From Rhynchosporium graminicola (lineage: Eukaryota > Ascomycota > Leotiomycetes > Helotiales > Ploettnerulaceae), in the NCBI GenBank assembly GCA_900074885.1, contig FJUW01000032.1:310001-374000 (forward strand): DNA of 64,000 nt, written 5' to 3'. The notes below the pieces were generated by a model. It was not told the DNA's origin. It did no database searches and saw nothing but the letters and a program-made list of their open reading frames with translations. Below are positions 34,450 through 46,547 of this stretch, in pieces. The stretch's first letter is position 1; every line of letters starts with the position of its first letter. Both the position numbers and the translations under genes were made by a program.

Positions 34450-35970
34450 TGCCTAGAGCTACTAAACGCAGGAGACTATGCTATACGGAGAAGGCCTATA
34501 CTAAGTATAAACTTAAAGAATAATACCTAAACCGAAGTAACCTAAGTCCGATAAATCGACTACAAGTTCTCCGACTCACTCTACATCCTATTCTTCAGCA
34601 ACTCGTAATACTCGCTATAACCTACCTCTCTCTATAGTAGAGAGTACTCGCGATAACGCCTCGTCCGAGTTAAGCTCCATAACTCCTAATATAATAAATA
34701 AACTCACCGAGTCGCTAAACCTCCCTAATAATACCCCTATATTAATAGTAACTATAAGTAACTCATAGGAAGACCGCGCTTACTAGCTATAAGAGGCAGA
34801 AAGGAAGCTCGCGGAGGAGAGATAATTAAACGCTAACCTATCTGCAGAACTACGTTAGTTACGGGACAAGTTCCTAGAACTACGCTAGTTAACTGCCTAG
34901 CGCTCTACTAAGTCTATATCGTTTAATAACGTTTAATCGCGTATAATACCGCTATTATTAATTAAAGAAGATAACGCTACTCCTACGCCTAATAATCATC
35001 GTCGAGAACAATCTACCGGAGGAATATTATTAATATTATACGCTACGCGTATAGAGAAGATACCGAATCTTCTAAATAAGCTCTCTAATAGAATCGACTA
35101 CTCTCTAAAACTCTAGGAAGTAAAGATACGTAACGCCCTCCGGCGCTACTCTAGCTACTTTATTAACGAAGATTACTATAAAGATTAGTTACTTAACTAA
35201 ACAGAAGGAATAGCTAGAACCTACCTGGAACTCTCGTTCTTAGAACTAGAATATAACGAAGAAGGCAGTATAATCGATTCACTCGATATAATTACTTAAC
35301 TCGTCTTCTTCTTATCTAATCTATACGACTAATAAACTATAAGAGCTAGCTACTCCGCGCTAAAGATAGATTATAAGCAGACCTTCTAGACGTTCTACTA
35401 CGAGTTTCGTACGCTAGCTCGTAAAGCTAGAGTAAATAATCAATCGACTCTGAAAATAGACTTATAGGAGAAGCTACTTATACGGCTACGGAAATAGCTC
35501 TTCTAATAGTACTGAACGTAAAGAACACTAGAAGAATATATTAAGGCTATATAAGCTAAAGACTAAAGTTAATTCATTAAAAAGACCTACTATTCCGAGT
35601 CTTCAGCTAAGGCTAGCGCGACTCGGGAACGCCCTATGAATACCTCCTCCTAGCGCTATAGTACTAACTCCTCTTCTTATCTATAAATTAGTCTTCCTAC
35701 ACCCGAGAATACTAGTGCGACTAGTAAATAAGCACTATACTCTACACGAAATAATACGCCTCGTGCATAATCGCCGGCTAATACTCCTCGTCACTTTACG
35801 CCTACCTTATACTCACGCTTATCGTCAGCTCGACCTAATACTCCGCATCGAATCAACGCAATTAACGCTAATAACGATATTAATAGCGAGTCAGAAGATA
35901 ATAATAATAAAGAAACGTACGACGACACCTAAGAGTATATTAAACCGCTAGTAAAAGACTACGCCTAAGG
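34450..35970 (+). pseudogene. G4 gag remnant
   Basis: It begins MPRATKRRRLCYTEKAYTKY at about 34,450 and runs as an interrupted frame to a Pro/Asn-rich tail (SPANTPRHFTPTLY near 35,770-35,815) and an acidic Ser/Asn run near 35,880-35,915. No CCHC knuckle was found. The conserved frame differs from that of the short overlapping open frame at 35,715-35,951. Confidence 0.65.
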
Positions 35971-36059
35971 AAAGACTCTTTCCTAAGTAGTATATAAGAT
36001 ATGCGATATCTTGACCTTACGAAGCTTCTTAGTAGTTAATCGTTTACTAAAAATGCTAC

Positions 36060-39000
36060 ACTTACTAAGAAAAGACTCTAATATAAGCTACTTATACTTC
36101 TCGATTCTAGAGCTAATAGATACTATTTTATTAATCGTTCTTTTCTTAAATCTCTTTCCTTCTTCTTAAAACCTTCAATTCACTCTCTACTAAACGTAAT
36201 TCCTATTAAAGGCTTTAATAGCGTTAATAGTAGTACTATCAGTTACTATACGATACTTAATTTAATAGTAGATTATCGCGTTCAGGTATTTACTCCCTTT
36301 CTTATTACTACTCTCGGAAACTATAGTATTATACTCGGAAGGACCTGGCTTTCGGAATATCAAGTACTCTTAGATGCCTCTAAACGATAGATTATTTAGC
36401 TATTATATACTCCTCCTAGTAACGTTTATAGCTCTCCGATCGAGATCAAGGACTTATGTAAATACCGTACCTACTAGCGCTACTAATACGACGCTAACGA
36501 ATAAAACGAACGCCTTAATCAGTTCTGGGAAGCGTACAAGAAATAGCGAAGCGCAGCTAACTCTCCTATTAATATTCGAGCTGTTATTAACTCTATCTCT
36601 ATTATTAAACGACTATTACTAGCTCGGAAGCGCACTTCTAGGGAGACTTATAGCTATAAAAACATCTAAAACTCTCCCCTAGAGAGTATTCTATAGGTAA
36701 CTAACTTTCTATTACTACCGCTAATCAGTTAGGACCGTTTCTCCGGCGTTTATACTACTTATTATAGATACGATGAGCCTAAGTATTTATTATCTAAAGA
36801 ATAAGAATAGAGTAGTAAAGAGAAGTCTTTATACTCTAGAGAAGCTACTAATATATAGTCGAAGTGCGTACGATTTAGTAATATTATCGCCTATACCCCG
36901 CGTAAATCTCTACTTTAACCCTAATTGGAAGTCTCTACGTTAAAGACTTACGCATAAGACTACGCCTATATAATTCATACTATAGATTAATAGTTACTCG
37001 GAATACTATCTCGCGACTTAATAGAAGCTACTTAAAGTATAAATATAGCTACTACGACATTTCGGAAGCGACTAAGATCACCTCGTGTGCTCAGACCTCT
37101 TCTAGAGCCTCTTGCGCTAAAGATTTATATAATTAGTAGCTTAGCTTTCTATCTCTTATATAAACGCTAGAAGTCTTCTAATAATAAGATCTTCTCTATT
37201 ACTTTTCACGAGATAGATAAGCTTCTTAACGACCGAATCGCAGTTTAATAATATAATATTACTATCGTATCTTTAACTATTAACTTTACAGAATATCGAA
37301 AAACCGCTTAGTAATTTACTATTAGCTTAAGCGAATTGGATTTAGAACTATAGATCCCTTACGAGTATAGCTAGTAGGTATATGTCTTTTCTAAGGAAGC
37401 TAGCGATATTCTCCCTTCTTATCGCTTATACGATTACCGAATTAAGCTTAAGGAAGAGGCTAAGAAGAACATTAAATACTCCTCCTTATATAAGATATTA
37501 GCTAAAGAACTTGAAGTCGTTAAGGCGTATATTACTAATAACTTAGCTAAAGGTTTCATTGAACCTTCTTAAGCACTATACGCTATACTTATTCTTTTCG
37601 TTAAGAAAGCTAATAGAAGTCTATAGTTCTATATAGACTTTCGTATACTTAATAACCTCACGAGGAAGGATCAATATCTACTGCTATTAATCGATAAAAC
37701 GCTAGCAAGAATCTTAACTACTAAGATATTTACTAAACTAGATATTCGCTAGGCGTTCTACCGAATTCGAATAGATCTAGCCTCTGAAGAGTATACGACT
37801 TTCCGGACCTATTATAGTATATATAAGTATAAGGTACTCCCTTTCGGTCTGACTAACGGCCCTGCGACGTACTAGCGATATATGAATAACGTCTTATTCG
37901 ACTACTTAGACGACTTCTATATAGTATATCTAAACGATATTCTGATCTACTCTAACGACTTACTATAGTATTAATTACACGTATATAAGGTACTATAATA
38001 ATTATAAGACACTAGATTATAAGCTAACCTTAAGAAGTATGAATTTAATATTACTCGCACTAAATACTTTAGATTTATTATCTCTACTTCTAGGATCGAG
38101 GTAGACCCTAAGAAAGTTAATATTATATAATCTTAGAATTACCCGACTATAGTTAAGGGCGTATAATCGTTCTTAGGCTTTTACAACTTCTACTAACGAT
38201 TTATTAAGGACTACGGAATTATCGCGAAACCTCTTATATAACTTACTAAAAACAATATATCATTTCGGTTCGCTAGAGAGTATAAAGATACCTTTAATCA
38301 CCTAAAGTACGCTCTCACTTTAGTACTACTCCTCTACTACTATTAGTAATATCTACCTTATATAATTAAAATAGACGCTAGTAATAGAGTAATAGCAGGT
38401 ATACTATCGTAATAGCACGACGAAGACTAGTTCCCAGTAGCTTACTTCTCTAAGACTATACTACTTGCCGAGCTTAATTATACTATTTACGATAAGGAAA
38501 TACTCGTAATTATACGATCTTTTAGTAACTAGAGATCTGAGCTCGCAGGCGTACTATATCAGATCCGCGTCGTTACTAATTATAAAGCTTTTAAGTACTT
38601 CATAACCTCTAAATAGCTAAATATACGATAAGCCCGATAAGCCGAGCTACTCGCAGATTATAACTTCATAATTACCTATCGACCTAGGAAGTATAATCTA
38701 CTCGCTAACGCTCTCTCTCGAAGAAAAGATAAATTAGACAAATAGAATAACGCTAAAAGAACCTAGCGTTTATAGTAGCTACTACGCGAAGACTAAATCG
38801 ATCTAGTACTACTTATAAGTAACCTCCGGAACAGCTCCGACTCTATAGATAACTTTAAGCTTATTAACGCCTTAGAAGTCGCCGACTTATCGCTAGTCTT
38901 TTCTATAGTATAGTAAGCACTTAACGCTAATCGCACTACGCTATTACTCTAAGCACTACGGAAATAAGCTCTCTCTGCTACTCCTAGAAAACTAACTATA

Positions 39001-40330
39001 GAAAAAGATCTTCTACTCTATAAAGGAAGACTAATCGTACTTAACGTTTCATACTTTCGCATACTACTTATACGCGAAGTACACGACCGATTAGAGACTA
39101 CTTATCTAAGTATAAAGAAGACCTTATAACTACTAGTATTATAATACTAGTAGTACAGAATCGCTTTAACTATTAACTAGTACTACTATAACTATTATAC
39201 TTACTAACTAATTCAAGTACCGCGCGATAAGAAACCGGGCCTCCTCTAACCTCTACCTATACTATCACGTCTATAGGAGCATATTATAATCGACTACTAT
39301 AGCTTTAACCGCGATAAACACGGCTACGATAACGTTCTCGTATTTATCGACTATTTCAGTAAATAAGTAATTAGTATTCTATACCGAAAGACCTCCGATA
39401 CGCGCGACCTTATAAAGCTTTACTTATACTACGTATACTACTATTTCGGAGCTCTATTAATAATTACCTCTAATAGAGGGCCTTAATTCGTTTCCCGTTT
39501 TTAGACTATAGTTATCACGATTCTTAGTACTAAAAGATAGCTTTCTGCCGCAGACTACTCGTAAACAGATAGCTAAATAGAGATCTATAACTAATATCTC
39601 TAACGCAGATTACGACCTTTTATCTCTTACTATTAAGACGACTAGTCGGAATTCTTACCTATTATAGACTACGCCTAGATAACTCTCCCTTACGAATCCC
39701 TTAGAAGTCTCTTACCCTTTGAAGTTATTTATAGATATATATCTCGCGTTAATTAGAATTAGAAAGACTTACCTAACTCTATTACGCCTACCGATAAGTT
39801 GAATACTTAGTAAGCTCTAGATTACGCTAATCGTCTGCGTAACGCCTAGACTACTACTTAATTAAGCCTCTAATATATATAAGCTAAGATATCCTAATCT
39901 TATAATCGCTTATATCGTAAAGTCGACTTCACTATAGACGACCTTATCTAGCTAGATATACGCTACTTTATAAGTACTCGACTTAGTAAAAAACTCGACT
40001 TCCCGACTAATAGACCTTTCCGTATAATTAAAAAGGTTAGAAGCTCTTATCGTCTAGAGCTCCCTACTAGTATGAAAGTATATAACGTATTCCCTGCTGC
40101 TAAGCTACGGAAGTATCTAAACGACTCCTTACTAGGATAAACCTCACTGCTGCTACTACCTATTAATATCACTAGTAATAATAAATAGGAGATCGAAGAT
40201 ATACTTACGTGCCGCAAGTAGCGTAATAGCCTCTTATACCGAGTTTCCTAGTTAAATTAAGACGTCGATCTCATATAGTACGACGCTATAAACGTTAAAT
40301 ACGCTCCCGCTAAGCTATAATAATTCCACC
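36060..40330 (+). pseudogene. G4 pol remnant: PR, RT, RNase H, integrase, chromodomain
   Basis: Protease LDSRANRYYFINRS lies at about 36,099-36,140 (DSG-type, Gly now Arg). RT at about 37,560-38,110 contains RKDQYLLLLIDKTLARI and the catalytic box VYLNDILIYSND at 37,923-37,960. RNase H has YFSKTILLAELNYTIYDKE at about 38,440-38,500. The integrase core near 39,325-39,365 contains YDNVLVFIDYFSK. A chromodomain at about 40,185-40,300 starts EIEDILTCRK and includes YRVS-stop-LN with the Trp codon read as TAG. The gene is inactivated by stops. Confidence 0.88.
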
Positions 40331-40444
40331 TTAATAACCTAACGTAAGCTAGACCTCCTGCTAAACTACTTAATTAGCTAAAAGCTTTCTACGATAGAAT
40401 TAATAATTACAACTACCTTAATAGTAATAAGGAAATGGACTAAC

Positions 40445-40458
40445 GCTCGAGGGCGAGC
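40445..40458 (+). promoter_or_regulatory. Stem-loop GCTCGAGGGCGAGC before the G4 polypurine tract
   Basis: Identical 14-mer, 21 bases before the G4 3' LTR and just before TTTTTTCGGAGGGGGGGG. Confidence 0.6.
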
Positions 40459-40479
40459 TTTTTTCGGAGGGGGGGGTAG

Positions 40480-40714
40480 TATAACGACTAGTTAGGTTTA
40501 GAGGTTTCTCCCTATTAGTAGAAACACTTACTGCTAAGCGAGATTATACGAGTAGAGTTTAGGGGCCCCTTTTCATATATATACTTCTCTCCTCTCTCTA
40601 CTTCTTCACTCCTTAGTTATAGATTTTCAAGTGATTCTTACTACTTCATATTCATAGTAATATGAGATCTTATTACTCAGGTAGTTTTGAGACCTTTCTA
40701 GAGCAAGCGTCACA
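40480..40714 (+). repeat. G4 3' LTR
   Basis: 235 bp, TATAACGACTAG start and GCGTCACA end, followed by ACTAT at 40,715-40,719. Confidence 0.92.
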
Positions 40715-40719
40715 ACTAT

Positions 40720-42658
40720 ACTCTTAAGGAGGCCTTTTCTAAGCAGGATTTTAATATTCTTCTATTATATTACTTATACGATTATAAAATTATTCTAGAA
40801 GAACTATTACTTAATATATATTCGCCTTTATATTAGTAATCTATAGATAAACTATAAGTAACTAAGGAGTATCTTATAGAGAACTTAAATAAGGGATTCA
40901 TCGTATCTAGCTAAAGTCCCTTCGTATTACTTATATTATTCGTTAATAAGGTCGATAGAGGATTACGCTTCTATATCGACTATCGTAAGCTTAATACGAT
41001 CACTCGAAAGGATTTATATCTAATACTTAGGATCGATAAGCTCTTAACTTATATATCTAAAGTAATAATTTTTATTAAACTAGATATTTAAGTAATATTT
41101 AACTATATTCGTATAGACCCTGAATCAGAAGAGTATACTATCTTCCGAACCCGCTTCAGATCCTATAGATATAAGATACTCCCTTTTAGGCTCTATAATA
41201 GACTTAGTATATACTAATAATATATAAATAATATACTACTAGACTACTTAGATAATTTCTATATAGCTTACTTAGATAATATTCTTATATATTCAGATAT
41301 ACTTTAAAAATACGAGAGATATATTAAATTAATACTATAACGCTTAATAGATACTAGACTCTAAGTAAATATTAAGAAAAGCGAATTCTATATTACTCGG
41401 ACTAAGTACCTTAGATATATTATTACTACTAATAGAATCGAGCTAGATCCTGTGAAAGTAGTACTATTAGTAGACTAGAAGTACCTCGAAATAGTAATAG
41501 CTATAAAATCTTTCCTAGGATTCTATAGTTTCTACTATTAATTTATTCGGAATTTCGGCCTTATCGCTAAACCTCTCTTAATACTTACTAAGCCTATAAT
41601 ACTATAGAATTTCATCGATAATTACTAGAAATCCTTCGACGAGTTATATTAATAGCTACTATTAGTATAGAAACTATACTATTTCGACTCTAAATTGCAG
41701 ACTAAACTAGAAACTAATACCTTCGATAGTATAATAGCTAGAGTTATCTTTTAATTATATAAAGATAACTAGTAGTATCTAATTATATTCTACTCTTATA
41801 TTCTTAATAAATACGAACTAAACTAGAAGATCTATAATAAGGAATTATATACTATTATTAAGTCTTTCCGAAAATAGAGACTTAAATTTATATCTCTATA
41901 ACGTTATACTAGCGTATATACGAACTATTAATCCTTAGAGTACTTTATAACTATTAAAGTCTTAACTAGTAAGTAAGCTAGATAGATAGAATTCCTATCT
42001 GAATTCAACTTCTAAATTATATATACGCTTAGTAAAGATAATACTAAAGCTAATATCCTTAGCTATAAGAAATAGAACCTAAGGATATAGGAATAGTAGA
42101 AGTAGGATAATAGATCTCGGGTTTTATTACCTCTAGACTACTTAGACCCTAGGATTAACGCAGAGCTAGCTAAATATTATATCGATTAAATTAGTTATAT
42201 ATACTTAATATCGCTAGAGACTAATATACTATCGGAACCCGTATATAACTCTTTTAATTTAATCGAAAAATAATACTAATTTAACTAAGAATCGTTCTCT
42301 AATAAATAGAATATATTAGGAAATAGCTATATAATTAATAATAGCTTACTACTTTATAATAGTTATCTATATATATAACGCTATACCCTATTATATACCT
42401 GTTTAATTAGCGAAGTCCACGATCAAGTTTCTTCTACTTATCTAAATACTCGTAAGACCGCCGAAATAATTTCTATCTATTATTATTAGAAAGGACTTGT
42501 ATTAAATATAAAATAATACACTTATAATTACCGCCCTTACTAGTACTCATATCCGAAGCAGACGAAATAGTAAGGATTCCTCTATCTATTACTAGTGCTT
42601 AGCTATCTTATGCAGTACTTGGCTATAGATTTTAAGGACTTCCCGCCCGATAACTAAG
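40720..42658 (+). pseudogene. G3 pol, part after G4 (RT, RNase H, start of integrase)
   Basis: RT begins EYLIENLNKGFIVSS at about 40,870, then FYIDYRKLNTITRKDLYLI near 40,970-41,025 and the box LDNILIYS near 41,272-41,297. RNase H lies at about 41,650-41,960. The integrase zinc domain follows with LISEVHDQVSSTYLNTRKTA at about 42,408-42,467 and a Y-x2-PY pattern near 42,530 where Cys became Tyr. It stops at the D2 boundary (42,658). Confidence 0.85.
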
Positions 42659-42826
42659 TATTACGGGTGAGCAACGCGTACGCAGATGGTTAAGTGTAGT
42701 ATTCAAGAAGTTCGATACAGGAGAGAGTCAGGTTCTAGCCTAGCTCCGAAGGAAAACATGCGGGTACCGCTAGGCTTAGTAAGCATAGGTATCGATAGTA
42801 CTTAATCCTAGGGCTCGCCCCTTATA
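42659..42826 (-). repeat. D2 3' LTR
   Basis: 168 bp, TATTACGGGTGAGC start, CCCCTTATA end, followed on plus by TTACTCCCCTCCTCCC, the reverse of a polypurine tract. Confidence 0.85.
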
Positions 42827-43319
42827 TTACTCCCCTCCTCCCTTCTATTTCCTAGCGGAGACTAGTAACAAATAGTCGCAGAATCCTCCTATAGTTAATA
42901 ACTGCGTTCTATTACTAAACGTTAGGCTAGCGCTCCGCTCCTATTATCGCTTAATCCGGCTAGCCGACTTCCTTAACTCGCTCTCTCTTCTTTAACTACG
43001 ATAGCTCGCGCTCCGGCTAGTCGTCGTCGCTCTCCTATCTATTCCTCTAGCGAGCCGATAATATCGACTCGCACTCGAGACTTAAGTAGTTCTGCTATTA
43101 CTATATAGCTTTAGCCTCCTCCTTATAGTCTTACGCTATCTTTATAGCAGCTGCCTTCTAGTAACTATTGCCTCTCTATTTAAGTAGAGTATATCTCTTT
43201 CTATCTCTAACTTTATATAGCTCTTTCTTAAACCCCCGGAGACTTACGTATATATAGCTATCTCTAGAGTAGTTCTTTATTATAGCCCTATTATTAACGT
43301 CTAGCGTATCCTTTCGCTT

Positions 43320-43960
43320 CTAATATCTCAGAGCTCTTCCTTAAGCTTCCGGAGGCTAGCGCTTACGTAGCTATCTACTCCCGGGGTAGTCTTTCGTTAT
43401 AGCTCCTTTTATATTATTATCTTCCGGCGTCTTTATAGTAGCTATTATTATATAGCTACTGCCTCCTTATTTAAGGTAGAATAAACCTCCTTCTACTTCT
43501 AATATCGCGGAGCTTTTCCTTAAGCTTCCGGAGGCTAGCGCTTACGTAGCTATCTACCCCCGGAGTAGTCTTTCGTTATAGCTCCTTTTATATTATTATC
43601 TTTCGGCGTCTTTATAGTAGCTACTATTATATAGCTACTACTTCTCTATTTAAGGTAAGATAAACCTCTTTCCGCTTCTAATATCGCGGAGCCCTTCCTT
43701 AAGCGTCTAGAGGCTAGCGCTTTCGTAGCTATCTACCCTCGGAGTAGTCTTTCGTTATAACTCCTCTTTATATTATCTACTTTAAGTATCTTCTATCTTC
43801 TATCTCTAGCTTACTAGAGTACTTCTTCAGAGTCCGGAGACTAGCGTATACGCAGCTGCCTCTAGAGTAGTTCTTCGTTATAACTTACTTATACTATTAT
43901 CTTCTAATATCTTTATAGTAGCTACTATTAAGTAGCTATTACTTTCTTATTCTAAGTAGA
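43320..43960. repeat. 179-bp tandem repeat array inside D2
   Basis: CTTCCGGAGG occurs at 43,346 and 43,525, and the corresponding but diverged CGTCTAGAGG at 43,704, again a 179-bp period. It has the same unit structure as the D1 array at 18,620-19,330. Confidence 0.85.
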
Positions 43961-44478
43961 GTAAACTTCCTTCTTTTATCTTAGATATTATCAAAAGGTT
44001 CTTATTATCCGCGCGTTCCTAAGTAGCTACCGGCTAGCGATAGTCGCTCCTTATATCTTTTAAGTATATATTTTACTTAAGCCGTCGAATAGCTTCTATT
44101 ATCTGCTTATTCGTAGGCGATAACCGACTGATTATCGCCGCTTTCCTTATCTATTCGAGAGTAGTTTATACTCTAAGCTACTCTTTACTTTTCTACTCTT
44201 ATAAAAAATTTTCAGCTACTTTTCTACTCTTATCTTATAGGTTTAAGGGATAAATTAAGTATACTCTAGCTTAAGAATAGTAGAATCTATCGAATCTTTA
44301 TCTTTTCTTATATTCCTAAAGCTTTTCTCTAGGTATTATTAATATCGATTCGGCTTCTATTACTTCTATACCTTTATTATCTTATTATTAATAATTTATC
44401 GAAGACTTCGTTCCTTAATTATAATTATTCGGACTCTAATATAAAAGCTATAAGAGCTAGTTATTTAATCGAACTTAA

Positions 44479-44646
44479 TATCTTAGGTGAGTAACGCGTA
44501 TGCAGATAGTTAATTATAGTATTTAAGAAGTTCGATATAGGAGAGAGTCAGGTTCTAGCCTAGCTCCGAAGGAAAATATGCGGGTGCCGCTAGGCTTAGT
44601 AAGCACAGGTATCGCCGGTGCTTAATCCTGGGGCTCGCCCCTTATA
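44479..44646 (-). repeat. D2 5' LTR
   Basis: 168 bp, TATCTTAGGTGAGT start and CCCCTTATA end; the right neighbour is the G3 LTR. Confidence 0.85.
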
Positions 44647-44750
44647 CTTATCTTTTTATTTCCTTAGTAGTAGACTATATAAGATCGCTCTTAGCCTCCC
44701 TACTTATTTTATTCTTACTCGTATACCGCCTCGAGTCTTATGTTATTACA
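44647..44750 (+). repeat. G3 3' LTR, last 104 bp
   Basis: It matches 31,375-31,478 base for base apart from transitions, and ends in intact TTATTACA before ACTAT (44,751-44,755). Confidence 0.85.
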
Positions 44751-44755
44751 ACTAT

Positions 44756-44813
44756 TAGTATTCTGAGGCTAGGACAGTTTTAGTACTAAGAACTATACTA
44801 GTTCGTAATACTA
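44756..44813 (-). repeat. F1b 3' LTR, right portion
   Basis: 58 bp, matching 55,580-55,637 (TAGTATTCTGAGGCTAGG and GAACTATACTAGTTCGT). It is followed on plus by TCCCTCTTCTGTC, the reverse of a polypurine tract, and by the hairpin AGCGTATTCCTACGCT (44,829-44,844). Confidence 0.85.
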
Positions 44814-44828
44814 TCCCTCTTCTGTCTT

Positions 44829-44844
44829 AGCGTATTCCTACGCT
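44829..44844 (-). promoter_or_regulatory. Stem-loop near the F1b polypurine tract
   Basis: AGCGTATTCCTACGCT forms a perfect 6-bp stem with a TTCC loop, 15 bases from the F1b 3' LTR. It is a different sequence but in the same position as the motif in G4, TRIM and B. Confidence 0.5.
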
Positions 44845-44849
44845 TAAGT

Positions 44850-45470
44850 ATACCTAAGGAAATATTAATAACTACCTATAGCTATCTCCCTCTTTTATTA
44901 TACTCCCTGAACGCTTAACTAAATAAGTCGATTATATTATACTTAGAAGATAGATAGAATTAAATAATAAAATTATAATATTATATACTAGATATGAAAA
45001 GGCGGAATATAAAGAGTATATATTGCCTCGCGATCTTAAACTAATTTAGTATAATCGTTATACTTAATTAAATAAATCCTGCGATATTCGTATAAGGAAC
45101 CGGATACTTATAGCTTCTGAATAAGAAAATCTGAATTCCTAAATTAAAAAATTAGAAGATAAGGAAGACTTAGCTATAGCTAAGTTCTATATACGAATTA
45201 TAAAATTAAAGAAATAGAAAAATTTCTTATACGAAAAGAAATAAAAGATAATTACTAATAGTCTGAACTCGATAGCTAAGCTCGATACTCTTAAAGCTCT
45301 AGAAAAGGAAGAAAAAGAGAAATAAGAAAAGAAGAAGATATTTAATAATACTAAGTTAATAAGCGCGGAACCCTCTAGTTCCGACGTCCTTATCGACCTC
45401 TTATTTAACTTAATAGTCGACCTTCCTTTTAACTCTGCAGACTTACTCTAAGTAGATCTAGGTTTTATTA
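44850..45470 (+). pseudogene. Antisense reading frame of F1b (opposite to the element)
   Basis: Plus-strand frame with RIP-type stops: RYEKAEYKEYILPRDLKLI near 44,992-45,050, then RIRNRILIASE, a KKLEDKEDLAIAKFY helical stretch, a LDTLKALEKEEKEK coiled-coil-like run, and a Ser/Asp-rich tail to about 45,460. It corresponds to 9,850-10,268 in F1a and keeps extra upstream codons (from about 44,840) that are deleted there. No domain is recognised. It lies between the pol chromodomain and the 3' LTR. Conservation of the frame in both copies argues that it was coding. Confidence 0.5.
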
Positions 45471-45474
45471 ATAG

Positions 45475-46310
45475 AAATTAGCTAATAATATTAAGTAGTA
45501 AAAGCTTAACTTAAGTTCTTATATCTTTTCTGAATATAGATAATTCTTCTATTTCACTAAGTATTTAATAATACCTTATTTATATTAATAGTCTAGTAGC
45601 TTCTCTATATCGTATTCTATAAGTAAGTTAATTAGTTTAGCGTATATCTTTAGGGCTAGTAGTACTCCTAATAGTACTTTTTCTAATAAGGATATATAGA
45701 ATATTAAGAATATCTTCTTTATTATAGCTAGTAGCTAGAGTTCATAATTTAAAGGTCTTTTAATATATTTAATTTTAAAAAGTCTAAGTTTCTTATAATC
45801 TAACTTATTACTTAGTCTCTATATATTAATATTTTTTCGTAGAAAGTAAACCCTATTCTTTTCCTATAGTATTAGCTCTTAACTATAATTCTTATTATAG
45901 TAGTATATATTCTTCTCTATTATAAACTAGAGTTCCTCTATAAGTTCCTTATAGAGGTCTTAGATATTCCGGACTTAGATATAAGCTATATAATTATCCT
46001 TAACTATTAAGTTAAGTTCTCTATAAGTGATAGGTTTATAATTATAATTCGCGAAGAATAATATAACCTTTATTATTTCTATAATTAAGCTATTATATAT
46101 AAATTCTATTAGTAGTAATAGTTCTATCTAATTATTTTATTAATAATTAATATAGTAGTATAAGTATATTTTAATTACTTAGTTAATTCTTTTATTTCCT
46201 CTATTAGTCTAAGGTTAGAAAGCTATTAATAGTTTTCGTTTAGTCCTTAGGAATAATATTAAAGTATTCTAGAACTTTAATATAAATAACTTATCTCGAT
46301 CTAATATGAT
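45475..46310 (-). pseudogene. F1b pol, chromodomain and C-terminal integrase
   Basis: Minus-strand reading of 45,645 to 45,475 gives the chromodomain corresponding to F1a 9,625-9,795, with TAG at the aromatic-cage Trp. Upstream (to 46,310) is the C-terminal part of integrase, colinear with F1a 8,955-9,600. It is interrupted at 46,310 by B1. Confidence 0.8.
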
Positions 46311-46512
46311 TATAACGACATAAGACTTAAGGCGGTATATAAGCAAGAATAAATAAGTAGGGAGGCTAAGAGCGATCTTATATAGTCTAGTACAAAGGAA
46401 ACAGAAAGATATAGAACTCTGAAGGAGTCTGCACCTTCTATATATATAAGGAGAGTATACCTAAGGTATCGATACTAGCCCGTATCTGCTATATATACTA
46501 TATGCTATTATA
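46311..46512 (-). repeat. B1 3' LTR
   Basis: 202 bp, TATAACGACATAAGACTT start and GCTATTATA end on plus. Confidence 0.9.
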
Positions 46513-46533
46513 TTACCCTCTTCTAAGATAAAG

Positions 46534-46547
46534 GCTCGCCCTCGAGC
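46534..46547 (-). promoter_or_regulatory. Stem-loop before the B1 polypurine tract
   Basis: GCTCGCCCTCGAGC on plus is the reverse complement of the G4/TRIM motif, 21 bases from the B1 3' LTR. Confidence 0.6.

Larger units (their letters stand above)
34151..40714 (+). mobile_element. G4: complete Gypsy chromovirus nested in G3
   Basis: 6,564 bp with paired 235-bp LTRs (34,151-34,385 and 40,480-40,714) bounded by TATGACG and CGTCACA (ancestral TGTGACG), flanked by ACTAT on both sides. It carries Gag, protease, RT, RNase H, integrase and a chromodomain on plus, then a stem-loop GCTCGAGGGCGAGC (40,445-40,458) and a G-rich polypurine tract of eight G before the 3' LTR. It is the cleanest autonomous element here, although RIP stops remain frequent. 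It is among the youngest insertions, lying inside G3, which lies inside F1b. Confidence 0.93.
42659..44646 (-). mobile_element. D2: shortened copy of the D element in G3
   Basis: 1,988 bp with 168-bp LTRs (42,659-42,826 and 44,479-44,646), matching D1, but about 1.1 kb of D1-type internal sequence next to the left LTR is absent. The same 179-bp tandem repeat is present. The flanks differ: CTAAG on the left in G3 integrase, CTTAT on the right in the G3 3' LTR. The lack of a TSD together with the missing G3 sequence suggests recombination between two D insertions. Confidence 0.85.
31211..44750 (+). mobile_element. G3: Gypsy element inside the F1b LTR, carrying G4 and D2
   Basis: The target duplication ACTAT lies at 31,206-31,210 and 44,751-44,755. 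The 5' LTR is 31,211-31,478; only the last 104 bp of the 3' LTR remain (44,647-44,750, ending TTATTACA). The plus-strand order is gag with zinc knuckle, protease, RT, RNase H and integrase zinc region. The integrase stops at 42,658, where D2 starts, and the sequence after D2 is already mid-LTR, so the rest of integrase and U3 are deleted. Removing G4 with one ACTAT restores the pol frame. Confidence 0.88.

Noticed and set aside
35715..35951. Open frame of 78 codons on plus inside G4
   Set aside because: It is in a different frame from the gag sequence that reads SPANTPRHFTPTLY across the same bases. It is open only by chance.
36374..36622. Open frame of 82 codons on plus inside G4
   Set aside because: It lies between the protease and RT in a frame that does not continue the pol reading. 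It has no motif.
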